From Actinomycetales bacterium (GTDB lineage: Bacteria; Actinomycetota; Actinomycetes; Actinomycetales; JAHECE01), in NCBI GenBank assembly GCA_024641895.1, contig JAHECE010000055.1, forward strand, positions 400-12,661: 12,262 nucleotides of DNA, read 5' to 3'. A program made the translations under genes and the position numbers. Below, in pieces: positions 5,467 through 12,262 of the stretch. How positions within the stretch are numbered: position 1 is the stretch's first letter; every line of letters begins with the position of its first letter. Below the pieces are notes generated by a model. It saw only the letters and a list, made by a program, of their open reading frames with translations. It ran no database searches and was not told where the DNA came from.

Positions 5467-6888
5467 TTACGCGGGCTCCTCCATGGGCATTCTTCCGGCC
5501 TTGACCGCCGCCACCAGCGCCTGGTGATCCGCCTCGGTCTGGTCCGCGTAGGCCTGAGCGAACCTGGCCATCGCGCGATCCACGTTGTCCCCTGCCCCCA
5601 GATACCCGGCGATCATCGACGCGCCGCTGGTGCGGGCGTGGCCCTTGGCGAGCAGATGCCCGGCGATGCCCGCATAGTCCGCGAGGGCGCGGGGCTTGAT
5701 CGCGTCGAGCGCGACCGATCCCTTCATGTTGCGGAACTGCCGGACGTAGAACTGGCGATCGTCCACCGTGGTCCACCCCAGCAAAGGATCGCTCACCGTC
5801 TGGAGTGCCTGCTGGTACTCGACCACCCGTTGGCCCTGGTGGCGGTGCCAGGCGTTGTCGCCGTGCACGTGACGCGCCAGCACCGAGCGCCGCGCCTGCT
5901 TGAGCTGCAGGAAGATCACATCGTCGGGACTCGAGCCCTCGAGCAACGCGACGTACGCGCGCAGGCCCACCGAGCCCACACCGACCACCTTGTGGGCCAC
6001 ATCGAGCAGGGTGTAGCCGCCGAGCACCCGTCGCCAGTGCGGGTCGAGCGTGGTGAGGTACTCGTCGAGGCCCTCCGCAAGCATGTCGGCCTCGGCGAAG
6101 GGAAGCCGCGTGATGAGCGGCGGCTCCTCGACGATCTGGCGATTCCCGTGGCGCTCCGTGGTGAAGCGGGGCAACGCGCGGTCGGACGTTCGCCCCCGGG
6201 CGCGCCGGGCCGCGCGCTCGAGCTCGTCGGACAGCGCGCTGTCGGGCGTGTGCTCGCGCATGCGCGCGGTGTCGATCCGCTCGAACGAGCGGGTGAACAG
6301 CGGCTGCTTGGCGAGGTAGCGGATCTCCGCGCGATAGGAGGACGCGCACGACAGCACCGCCGCCTCGCATTCGTCCTCGGACGCCCCGTTCTCCCGGCCC
6401 GCGACCCACGTGCTGGCCACCAGCCGGCGCAGATCCCATTCCCACGCGCCGGGGTGCGCCTCATCGAAGTCGTTGAGATCGAGCACAAGGTCCTGCTCGG
6501 GCGAGGCGTAGAAGCCCACGTTGCCCAGATGCGCATCCCCGCACACCACCGGAGTGATGCCGGTCGACGGCAGCCGCGCCACGTCATCGGCCATCACCAC
6601 CGCGGATCCCCGCAGGAAGCCGTAGGGCGAGGCCGCCATGCGCCCCACCCGGACCGGGATCAGCTCAGGAACCCTGCCCTCGTGGTTCTGCTCGACCAAC
6701 GCGATGGGGTCGCGGTCCTCGCTCGCCACGCTCCACTCGCCGAGCGACGAGCGCTTGACCTGCTTGCGCAGCGCACGCCCGAGCGCGTACCGCTCGGCAC
6801 GGCTGTCGGGACGCCGACGCAACGAGGCGTAGTCGTCGCGATCCGTGCTGCTGAGGACGTGATGACCGTCGGCCCCGTCGTTGTCCAC
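5467..6888 (-). CDS. DUF2252 family protein with kinase-like motifs
   Basis: A 473-residue cytoplasmic protein with no signal peptide or membrane segment. It starts at GTG 6886-6888, with an AGGAGG site about 6 bases upstream. I place it in DUF2252 by overall pattern, including LRGSAVVMADD (92-102), VVCGDAHLGNVGFY (114-127), LVLDLNDFDEAHPGAWEWDLRRLV (134-157) and, later, QVRSVLARHVHG-like and MKGSVALDAIKPRALADYAG segments. CGDAHLGN resembles the HGDxHxxN catalytic loop of aminoglycoside phosphotransferase and protein-kinase-like folds (candidate D118 and N123). LNDFDEA resembles their metal-binding Asp loop (D140 or D142). A phosphotransferase role is therefore possible, but I know of no substrate. 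It lies 82 bases downstream of fucO on the same strand, perhaps cotranscribed. Confidence 0.85.
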   Translation of the reverse strand: MDNDGADGHHVLSSTDRDDYASLRRRPDSRAERYALGRALRKQVKRSSLGEWSVASEDRDPIALVEQNHEGRVPELIPVRVGRMAASPYGFLRGSAVVMADDVARLPSTGITPVVCGDAHLGNVGFYASPEQDLVLDLNDFDEAHPGAWEWDLRRLVASTWVAGRENGASEDECEAAVLSCASSYRAEIRYLAKQPLFTRSFERIDTARMREHTPDSALSDELERAARRARGRTSDRALPRFTTERHGNRQIVEEPPLITRLPFAEADMLAEGLDEYLTTLDPHWRRVLGGYTLLDVAHKVVGVGSVGLRAYVALLEGSSPDDVIFLQLKQARRSVLARHVHGDNAWHRHQGQRVVEYQQALQTVSDPLLGWTTVDDRQFYVRQFRNMKGSVALDAIKPRALADYAGIAGHLLAKGHARTSGASMIAGYLGAGDNVDRAMARFAQAYADQTEADHQALVAAVKAGRMPMEEPA

Positions 6889-6939
6889 GCGCTCCTCCTG
6901 CGTCTTGCACCGGCGTCCGGCGACGTCCCCATCTTGGCA

Positions 6940-6951
6940 GGGCGGCCGCCC
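6940..6951. repeat. 12-bp perfect palindrome between fucO and the DUF2252 gene
   Basis: GGGCGGCCGCCC lies 19 bases past the fucO stop. It has no spacer, so it would fold only with a minimal loop. It may help end fucO transcription or be chance in GC-rich DNA. Confidence 0.3.
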
Positions 6952-6970
6952 GCGGCGCGCGCGCGGGAGG

Positions 6971-8125
6971 TCAGGCGAACAGCGAGCGGTACAGCGTCTC
7001 GAGCTGCTCGACGGTGGCGGCGCGGGGGTTGCCGCCCGCGCACACGTCGTCGAACGCGGCCTGCGCCAGCGCCGGGACGTCCTCGGACAGCGCTCCGATC
7101 GCCTCGAGCGTGGTGGGGTTGCCCAGGTCGCGAGTCAGGGCCGCCACCGCCGCGACCGCGGCCTCACGAGCCTGGTCGAGAGGCAGGGCGTAGGCGCCGT
7201 CGACACCGAACGCGGCGGCGATGTCGCGGTACTTCTCCCCCGACTCCGGCGCGTTGAAGGCCATCACGGGAGCAAGCAGGATGCCGTTCGCTACACCGTG
7301 CGGCGCGGAGTAGAACGCGCCCAGCGGGTGCGCCATCGCGTGCACGATGCCCAGTCCCACGTTGGAGTAGCCCATGCCGGCGACGTACTGCGCGAGCGCC
7401 ATGCGCTCCATCGCCTCCGCATCGCCGTCGGCGGCGTCGCGCAGCGAGGTCGCGATCATCTGAATCGCCTTGAGGTGGAACAGATCCGACAGCTCCCACG
7501 CGGCCTGCGTGATGTAGCCCTCGATGGCGTGTGTCAGCGCGTCCAGTCCCGTCGCCACCTTGAGGCCGCGCGGAGCGGTCGCCATCATGTCGGCGTCGAC
7601 GATGGCGAGGATCGGGATGTCGTGCGGATCGACGCAGACGAACTTGCGGTTGTTCTCCACATCCGTGATGACGTAGTTGATGGTGGTCTCCGAGGCCGTG
7701 CCGGCCGTGGTGGGGATCGCGATGATCGGCACCGACGGCTGGGTGGTGGGGGCCACGCCCTCGAGCGACCGCACGTCAGCGAACTCCGGGTTGGCGGTGA
7801 TGATGCCGATCGCCTTGCACGTGTCCTGCGGCGAGCCTCCGCCCACGGCGATCAGGACGTCGGCGCCGGATGCGGCGAACGCGGCGACCCCGGCCTGCAC
7901 GTTCTCGATGGGCGGGTTGGGCACCACGCGGTCGTAGACCGAGTACGGGAAGCCCGCGGCGTCGAGCAGCGCGGTCACCTTCGCGGTGACCCCCGTCTCG
8001 ATGAGCACCTTGTCCGACACCACGAAGGCCCTGGTGAAGCCGCGCGCGGCGAGCTCCTGGGGAACCACCTCGACCGCTCCCGCCCCGAAGTAGGCCGTCT
8101 GGTTCCAGATCATCCGATGTGCCAC
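6971..8125 (-). CDS. fucO: Iron-dependent alcohol dehydrogenase, lactaldehyde reductase type
   Basis: This 384-residue group III dehydrogenase is predicted to reduce L-lactaldehyde to 1,2-propanediol with NADH. It is very close to E. coli FucO along its whole length. Shared segments include GGGSPQDTCKAIGII (95-109), FADVRSLEG (115-123), AIPTTAGTASETTINYVITD (136-155), KFVCVDPHDIP (161-171), ATGLDALTHAIEGYI (191-205) and AHPLGAFYSAPHGVAN (265-280). Metal ligands by alignment are D195, H199, H262 and H276. D38 corresponds to E. coli Asp39, linked to NAD preference. GTG at 8123-8125 is chosen because GGAGGT lies 5 bases upstream and homology starts there; the frame itself extends to 8152. No fuc or rha genes are nearby, so the physiological aldehyde is uncertain. 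A LacI-type dyad lies upstream. Confidence 0.92.
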   Translation of the reverse strand: MAHRMIWNQTAYFGAGAVEVVPQELAARGFTRAFVVSDKVLIETGVTAKVTALLDAAGFPYSVYDRVVPNPPIENVQAGVAAFAASGADVLIAVGGGSPQDTCKAIGIITANPEFADVRSLEGVAPTTQPSVPIIAIPTTAGTASETTINYVITDVENNRKFVCVDPHDIPILAIVDADMMATAPRGLKVATGLDALTHAIEGYITQAAWELSDLFHLKAIQMIATSLRDAADGDAEAMERMALAQYVAGMGYSNVGLGIVHAMAHPLGAFYSAPHGVANGILLAPVMAFNAPESGEKYRDIAAAFGVDGAYALPLDQAREAAVAAVAALTRDLGNPTTLEAIGALSEDVPALAQAAFDDVCAGGNPRAATVEQLETLYRSLFA

Positions 8126-8167
8126 GATGCACCTCCACGTCAGGGTCGCCACGGACCCGTTGTCGAC

Positions 8168-8183
8168 GGGGTCGGTCGACCCC
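8168..8183. promoter_or_regulatory. 16-bp dyad upstream of fucO
   Basis: GGGGTCG-GT-CGACCCC has perfect seven-base arms around two central bases. It lies 43 bases before the fucO start. It could be a repressor site or a hairpin in the fucO leader RNA. A second GTCGAC (8162-8167) adjoins it. Confidence 0.4.
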
Positions 8184-8189
8184 CTGGCG

Positions 8190-8201
8190 TGAATCGTTTC
8201 A
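8190..8201. promoter_or_regulatory. LacI-family-like operator upstream of fucO
   Basis: TGAATCGTTTCA is an inverted repeat with a central CG and one mismatched pair, close to the TGAAnCGnTTCA form common to LacI/GalR-family sugar regulators. It lies 65 bases before the fucO GTG. On the minus strand it overlaps TTGAAA (8202-8197), a plausible -35; the sequence 17 bases on (TCGACC) is a poor -10. No regulator gene is in the window. Confidence 0.5.
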
Positions 8202-8419
8202 AACGGATCGCGGTCCGGCGTGGGACGGAGGTCCCGTCGCCGCTACACGCCGTGCGGGCGCTGCATCGAGCGCGCGCCCGAGCCCGGAACGCGGATGAAT
8301 CGCCGATGGGTCCCCACCCGAGGACGCTGCGGGCCCGGATTGCGGACGCTTCGTGCACTCGTCCGAGATCCGGGTCACCGCGGCCCGAGCGCCCGCGGGG
8401 CGCGTGCGCCAGAGAAACG
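8202..8419. other. Non-coding stretch between the GNAT gene and the fucO control region
   Basis: With the fucO leader, about 294 bases here lack a convincing gene. Short open frames cross it on both strands, but they have Arg/Pro-rich random-looking composition and no ribosome site. It holds two GC-rich hairpins: CGGCG..GGGAC with GTCCC..CGCCG at 8216-8242, and the one at 8389-8403. I see nothing else recognisable. Confidence 0.5.
8389..8403 (-). terminator. Candidate hairpin after the GNAT gene
   Basis: GCGCCC-GCG-GGGCGC is a perfect six-base stem with a 3-base loop, 16 bases past the GNAT stop. No T-run follows on the minus strand. Confidence 0.35.
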
Positions 8420-9283
8420 CTAGTGCGCGGGGCGCCACACCCAGTTGCGCCGCTCGTACATGTCGACGAACCCGGCCCGGTGGAGGTTGCGCAGCGACGC
8501 GCTGCGATCGACGCCACGCTCGGACCCCGTCTCGGCGCTGATCCACGTGCTGCCCGCGTCCACGGCAGCATCGACCCGCGCCGCGATGAGAGCCGACTGA
8601 GCTCCCCTGCCGCGCGCGTCCGGGAGCGTCGCCGCCCCCGCCATCGCCGCCATGTCGCCGTCGATGAAGATGCTGGCCGACGCCACCTGACGGCCGCCGT
8701 CGAAGGCGCCGTAGGCGTAGAAGTCACGGCCCACGGTCGAGGCGACCATGGCGATCAGGTCCTCCTGGGTGGGCAGCTCGAAGCCGCGGACCAGCACCTC
8801 GGCCCACGGCACGGAATCCCGCTCGTCGACCCCCCGGATCTCGAGCTCGGTGGCGGGGGCCGATGGCTCTGCGCCACGGTGCCGCAGCATCTTGGTGAGG
8901 GTGGTGCCGGCGCGCAGGCCATGACGGGCCGCGATGTCCTCCCAATCGTCCGGCAGCAGGGCCGGCGGGATCTGCAACGCGGCGGCGGGGACATCGGCGC
9001 CCCGGTAGAAGGACACCAGCTCGGCGACCAGCGCATCGTCCACCGGGTCGGTGAGGCCGTGGGCGAGCGCCCGGCTCCAGAATCCGCCCGTCGGGTCGTG
9101 CGCGATCGCGAGCGCGATCCCGGTGCCGATGCGAGCGGCGCGCACGCCGAGCGCGCGGCGCACGCCGCGCGGGGACAGAGCGACCGTGGCCCACATCATG
9201 TGGGCCTCCGACAGCTCGGCGATCCGCATCGCGGTGGTGAGGTCGAGGCCGAGCGCCTCGGGGCCGTGGGGGTCGACGTCCAT
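8420..9283 (-). CDS. GNAT family N-acetyltransferase
   Basis: A 287-residue protein predicted to transfer an acetyl group from acetyl-CoA to an unknown amine. The C-terminal half (about 147-287) is a GNAT domain: LPDARGRGAQSALIAARV (220-237) is the acetyl-CoA pyrophosphate loop, followed by ISAETGSERGVDRSASLRNLHRAGF, where the SLRNLHRAGF pattern matches the NxxxxxxYxxxGF end of GNAT folds. The N-terminal half (FWSRALAHGLTDPVDDALVAELVSFYRG, 68-94) looks like a second, degenerate GNAT-like module without a clear loop motif. ATG at 9281-9283 follows AGGAGGT by about 5 bases. A nearer ATG at 9285-9287 is in another frame and too close to the site. It lies 54 bases after the DUF1684 stop on the same strand, so cotranscription is likely. 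Confidence 0.87.
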   Translation of the reverse strand: MDVDPHGPEALGLDLTTAMRIAELSEAHMMWATVALSPRGVRRALGVRAARIGTGIALAIAHDPTGGFWSRALAHGLTDPVDDALVAELVSFYRGADVPAAALQIPPALLPDDWEDIAARHGLRAGTTLTKMLRHRGAEPSAPATELEIRGVDERDSVPWAEVLVRGFELPTQEDLIAMVASTVGRDFYAYGAFDGGRQVASASIFIDGDMAAMAGAATLPDARGRGAQSALIAARVDAAVDAGSTWISAETGSERGVDRSASLRNLHRAGFVDMYERRNWVWRPAH

Positions 9284-9337
9284 GCATACCTCCTCAGGCG
9301 CTCTCGAGCCTACGCCGCGCCCGACCGCGCCGCGCGC

Positions 9338-9934
9338 TCACGGGAGGGGCAGGTGGAGCTCCCCCACCTCGACGGGGGTGGGCAGCGAATTCCCCGGACC
9401 GGGCAGCGGGCACACCCAGTCCGACGAGTACGCGCACGACGGCTGGTAGGCGAAGTTGAGGTCGATCACCAGGGCCCCGGAGGCGCCGCCCAGATCCGCG
9501 CCCTTGACCGTGTCCAGCACGTAGCGCCCGCCGCCGTAGGTGCGCGGCGACGCGTCGCGGAGCGGGATGAAGATGCCGCCACCATACGAGTCCAGCCACC
9601 AGACGTCGAGCCCGCCGATCCCGGGCAGCTCGACGCGGCCCACGCGCTCGAACGGAACCACGCCGTCCGACGCCGTGGGCACCTCGCGCCTGGCGGCCTC
9701 CGCCGCGCTCACAGGCACCTTGAACCGGAAGGCCGGGTCGTAAGGAGCCACCTCGGGAACGAACGATGCACGGGCGAGGGCGGGCACCGGCGAGGCGGGG
9801 TGGTCGCGCAACAGGGCGGCGCGGCCGTCGACCCAGCGCCGATGCGCCGCGTCTGGGGCGGCCTCCCCCCGCACCTCCGCGTACAGATCGGCCACGCGCG
9901 ATCGCCAGTCGCGCACCTCCCACGCGTTCACCAT
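9338..9934 (-). CDS. DUF1684 domain protein
   Basis: A 198-residue protein of unknown function, probably cytoplasmic (no signal peptide or membrane segment). The family signature is its C-terminal part: RTYGGGRYVLDTVKG (131-145) and VIDLNFAYQPSCAYSSDWVCPLPGPGN (156-182), with Cys167 and Cys175, leading to a final LPTPVEVGELHLPLP. The N-terminal helix region WRSRVADLYAEVR is also usual. I chose ATG at 9932-9934, with GGGGAGG about 5 bases upstream; the frame could begin eight codons earlier but would then cover the ribosome site. It is divergent from treY and upstream of the GNAT gene. The domain assignment is strong. The biochemical role is not known to me. Confidence 0.88.
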   Translation of the reverse strand: MVNAWEVRDWRSRVADLYAEVRGEAAPDAAHRRWVDGRAALLRDHPASPVPALARASFVPEVAPYDPAFRFKVPVSAAEAARREVPTASDGVVPFERVGRVELPGIGGLDVWWLDSYGGGIFIPLRDASPRTYGGGRYVLDTVKGADLGGASGALVIDLNFAYQPSCAYSSDWVCPLPGPGNSLPTPVEVGELHLPLP

Positions 9935-9957
9935 GTCGCCTCCCCCGCTCTGTCGCA

Positions 9958-9966
9958 CCCATCATG
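9958..9966 (-). promoter_or_regulatory. CATGATGGG box before the DUF1684 gene
   Basis: On the minus strand CATGATGGG lies 23 bases before the DUF1684 ATG. CATGAT could be a -10 box. The same nine bases occur in mirror position before treY. No clear -35 is present. Confidence 0.35.
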
Positions 9967-10063
9967 CCGGGCCCGACGCGTTCACGCCGCGGATCCTCTC
10001 GGAAGGTCATGATCGGGTAAGCATCTGGCAAAGTGAGGTTCGGGGTCGACGCGAGGCGTCTGA

Positions 10064-10072
10064 CATGATGGG
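10064..10072 (+). promoter_or_regulatory. CATGATGGG box before treY
   Basis: CATGATGGG on the plus strand lies 20 bases before the treY ATG. CATGAT is a plausible -10. No good -35 lies 17-18 bases upstream. It repeats the box found before the divergent gene. Confidence 0.35.
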
Positions 10073-10092
10073 ACGTATCCGAGGAGGTCTTG

Positions 10093-12262
10093 ATGCCTGA
10101 TACCGCCCACGATCGCGCCCGCCGGACGGGGCACCGCATCGGAGCCAAGGTGCCGTCTGCGACCTACAGGCTGCAACTCAGTGCGGACTTCACCTTCGCG
10201 GACGCCGCGGCGAGGCTGGACTACTTCGCGTCGCTAGGCGTGAGCCACCTCTACCTTTCCCCCATCCTCACCGCCGCCCCCGGATCCACTCACTTCTACG
10301 ACGTGGTCGACCACGGCCGCATCGCCGAGTCGTTAGGCGGCGAGGACGCGCTTCGCGACCTGTCCTGGCAGGCCGGCGAGCACGGGATCGGACTGGTGGC
10401 GGACCTGGTGCCGAACCACATGGCCGTCCCCACGCCCGCGTTCCACAACAAGGCGCTGTGGTCGGTGCTGGAGCTGGGAACGGCATCGCCCTACGCTCAC
10501 TGGTTCGACGTCGACTGGTCCTCGGGCGACCCGGTGCTGATGCCCGTGCTGGGCAAGCGCATCGGCACCGTGTTGGCGAGCGGTGACCTGACCGTCGACA
10601 CGATGGTGGTGCCCGGTCAGGAGGAGCGCGGCGAGGTCCCCGTGCTCCGCTACTTCGAGCATGTCTTCCCCGTGCGGGCAGGCACCGAGAACCTGCCGCT
10701 CGCCACGCTGGTCGAGGAGCAGCACTACCGCCTCGCGTACTGGCGGGTCGCCAATGAGGAGCTCAACTATCGTCGCTTCTTCGACGTCGGTTCGCTGGTG
10801 GCGGTGCGCGTCGAGGACCCGGATGTGTTCGCTGCCACCCACGAGCTGATCATCAAGCTCATCAAGGACGGCACCATCCACGGACTCCGCATCGATCACC
10901 CCGACGGGCTCGCGGACCCGGGCGGATACGTCAACCGTCTCGCGGCGGCGACGGATGGCGCGTGGATCGTGGTCGAGAAGATCCTCGAGGACGAGGAGCG
11001 GTTGCCGACCACGTGGAAGTGCGCCGGCACCACGGGCTACGACGCCTCGTGGCGCGTGGGCGCGCTGCTGCGCGACCCCGCGGGCAGCTCGCCGCTGGCG
11101 GGCACGCTGCACCGGATCGCGGGCGACGCGATGGGCGAGCTGCCCGACATGATCGATGCGGCGAAGCGCGAGATCGTGAAGGAGTCGCTCTCCAGCGAGG
11201 TGCATCGGCTCGCGACCATTGCGCACACCATCTGCACCACCGACGTGCGCCTGCGCGATCACACGTGGCGCTCCCTCTACGACTGCTTACGGACGCTGCT
11301 GGTGACGTTCGACCGCTACCGCGCCTACGTGGTGGTCGGGGTCCCCACCAAGCCGGCCTCGGTCGACGCGATCGACCACGCCGCCAGCCGGGCGCGCGCG
11401 CTGCTCGATCCCGAGCGACACGAGACCCTCGAGGTGGTGGTGGACCTGCTCAAGGGCCTCGAGGTGGGATCCGCGGGTCGCACGGACGATGCCGCTCGCC
11501 GGGAGCTCATCACGCGCTTCCAGCAGGCCTGCGGCGCCGTGATGGCCAAGGGCGTCGAGGACACCGCGTACTACAGATGGACACACCTGCTCCCGCTCTG
11601 CGAGGTGGGCTCCCCCGCCGGCCGGTTCGCGCTCCCCCCTGCGGCCTTCCACGCGTGGGCGCATGATCAGCAGCAGATGTATCCCCACGCGATGACGTGC
11701 CTGTCGACCCACGACACCAAGCGGTCCGAGGACGTGCGCGCGCGGCTGGGCGTGCTATCGGAGGTCGCGGACGAGTGGGACCAGCTGGTCCAGCGCCTGC
11801 GTGCCTCGACGGCCGAGCTGCGCCCGGCCGAGCTCGACGGGCGCATGGAGAACCTGTGGTGGCAGACGCTCGTGGGCACGTCCGACGACGACGGCGTGAT
11901 GGCGTGGGAGCGCCTCGAGGGCTACCTCATCAAGGCGATGCGCGAGGCCAAGAACCACACCTCGTGGACGTCGGTCGACGAGAACTACGAGCTTCAGGTG
12001 CTGTGGTTCGCGCAGACCACCCACGCGGACCCGGCGGTGCGCGAGGAGGTAGCGGCCTGGAACCGCGCCACGGCCCACGGCGTCCGCACCGCGATCCTGG
12101 CGCAGAAGATCATCCAGCTCACCATGCCCGGCGTTCCGGACGTGTACCAGGGCACCGAGACCGTGGCGCCCAGCCTGGTCGACCCGGACAATCGCCGTCC
12201 CGTTGACTTCGACCTGCGGGAGCAGATGTTGGCATGCGTCAGCGGCAAGGCGAGGCCGCGCG
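10093..12262 (+). CDS. treY: Malto-oligosyltrehalose synthase, first 723 residues (truncated by window edge)
   Basis: An intramolecular transglucosylase of the GH13 family that turns the reducing end of maltodextrins into a terminal trehalosyl unit, which TreZ then releases as trehalose. ATG at 10093-10095 follows GAGGAGGT by 4 bases. The (beta/alpha)8 barrel opens with SATYRLQL and SHLYLSPILTAAPGSTHFYDVVD. Region I is ADLVPNH (D104 to H109). Region II is GLRIDHPDGLADP, with nucleophile D268. The acid/base is E295 in VVEKILEDEERLP. Region IV is STHDTKRSEDVRARL, with D541. RFQQACGAVMAKGVEDTAYYRW is a TreY signature. The frame is intact to the right edge; the family is usually somewhat longer, so only the C-terminal part is missing. 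treZ would be expected next. Confidence 0.96.
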   Translation, partial: MPDTAHDRARRTGHRIGAKVPSATYRLQLSADFTFADAAARLDYFASLGVSHLYLSPILTAAPGSTHFYDVVDHGRIAESLGGEDALRDLSWQAGEHGIGLVADLVPNHMAVPTPAFHNKALWSVLELGTASPYAHWFDVDWSSGDPVLMPVLGKRIGTVLASGDLTVDTMVVPGQEERGEVPVLRYFEHVFPVRAGTENLPLATLVEEQHYRLAYWRVANEELNYRRFFDVGSLVAVRVEDPDVFAATHELIIKLIKDGTIHGLRIDHPDGLADPGGYVNRLAAATDGAWIVVEKILEDEERLPTTWKCAGTTGYDASWRVGALLRDPAGSSPLAGTLHRIAGDAMGELPDMIDAAKREIVKESLSSEVHRLATIAHTICTTDVRLRDHTWRSLYDCLRTLLVTFDRYRAYVVVGVPTKPASVDAIDHAASRARALLDPERHETLEVVVDLLKGLEVGSAGRTDDAARRELITRFQQACGAVMAKGVEDTAYYRWTHLLPLCEVGSPAGRFALPPAAFHAWAHDQQQMYPHAMTCLSTHDTKRSEDVRARLGVLSEVADEWDQLVQRLRASTAELRPAELDGRMENLWWQTLVGTSDDDGVMAWERLEGYLIKAMREAKNHTSWTSVDENYELQVLWFAQTTHADPAVREEVAAWNRATAHGVRTAILAQKIIQLTMPGVPDVYQGTETVAPSLVDPDNRRPVDFDLREQMLACVSGKARPR

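Noticed and set aside
5524..7257. A 577-codon plus-strand open frame
   Set aside because: It is antisense to the DUF2252 gene and the end of fucO, with no ribosome site and no family motifs.
8220..8423. A 67-codon plus-strand frame in the non-coding stretch before fucO
   Set aside because: Arg/Pro-rich random-looking composition, no ribosome site and no family resemblance.
6881..10012. A 1043-codon open frame on the plus strand
   Set aside because: It runs antisense across fucO, the GNAT gene and DUF1684, which are recognisable families. Its Arg/His/Gly-rich sequence is what reverse-strand GC-rich coding DNA gives.
10333..11262. A 309-codon minus-strand open frame
   Set aside because: It is antisense to treY, whose catalytic motifs are intact.
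1..12262. CRISPR array, insertion sequence, prophage, defence or toxin-antitoxin system
   Set aside because: No spaced direct repeats, transposase, integrase or nuclease modules are seen; the genes are mostly housekeeping.

Overview
The window is very GC-rich, has GTG as well as ATG starts, and shows the purine-rich AGGAGG-type ribosome sites, TANNNT-type -10 boxes and gene families of a high-GC Gram-positive bacterium. The proteins (actinobacterial-type ThrRS, HD-domain dGTPase, DUF1684, DUF2252, TreY) and the Gly-Cys-Val tRNA cluster point to an actinobacterium, probably of the Micrococcales. No species can be named from the sequence alone.

Layout, left to right. On the minus strand lie the 5' part of thrS (runs off the left edge), a dgt-like dGTPase, a 52-residue acidic protein, tRNA-Val(CAC) with its terminator, then pabC and pabB (read in the order pabB-pabC, overlapping by ATGA). 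On the plus strand follows a tRNA-Gly(GCC), tRNA-Cys(GCA), tRNA-Val(GAC) cluster with a promoter in front and a hairpin behind. The minus strand resumes with a DUF2252 protein, an FucO-type iron-dependent alcohol dehydrogenase, a 294-base non-coding stretch, a GNAT acetyltransferase and a DUF1684 protein. Divergent from DUF1684, on the plus strand, is treY, which runs off the right edge.

How the genes relate. pabB and pabC together make 4-aminobenzoate for folate (given a PabA glutaminase encoded elsewhere). thrS and the four tRNAs serve translation. dgt controls dNTP pools. treY starts trehalose synthesis from maltodextrins; treZ would be expected just beyond the edge. fucO has a LacI-family-like operator dyad upstream and no visible sugar catabolic neighbours. 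DUF1684 and GNAT may form a two-gene unit.

This is mostly ordinary chromosomal sequence. I found no transposase, phage gene, CRISPR array or defence or toxin-antitoxin cassette that I can support. The points worth a second look are regulatory and structural: an inverted pair of nearly identical tRNA-Val genes bracketing pabBC, several short perfect palindromes in promoter regions, a nine-base box shared by the two divergent promoters at the treY end, a possibly leaderless pabB, and kinase-like motifs in the DUF2252 protein.
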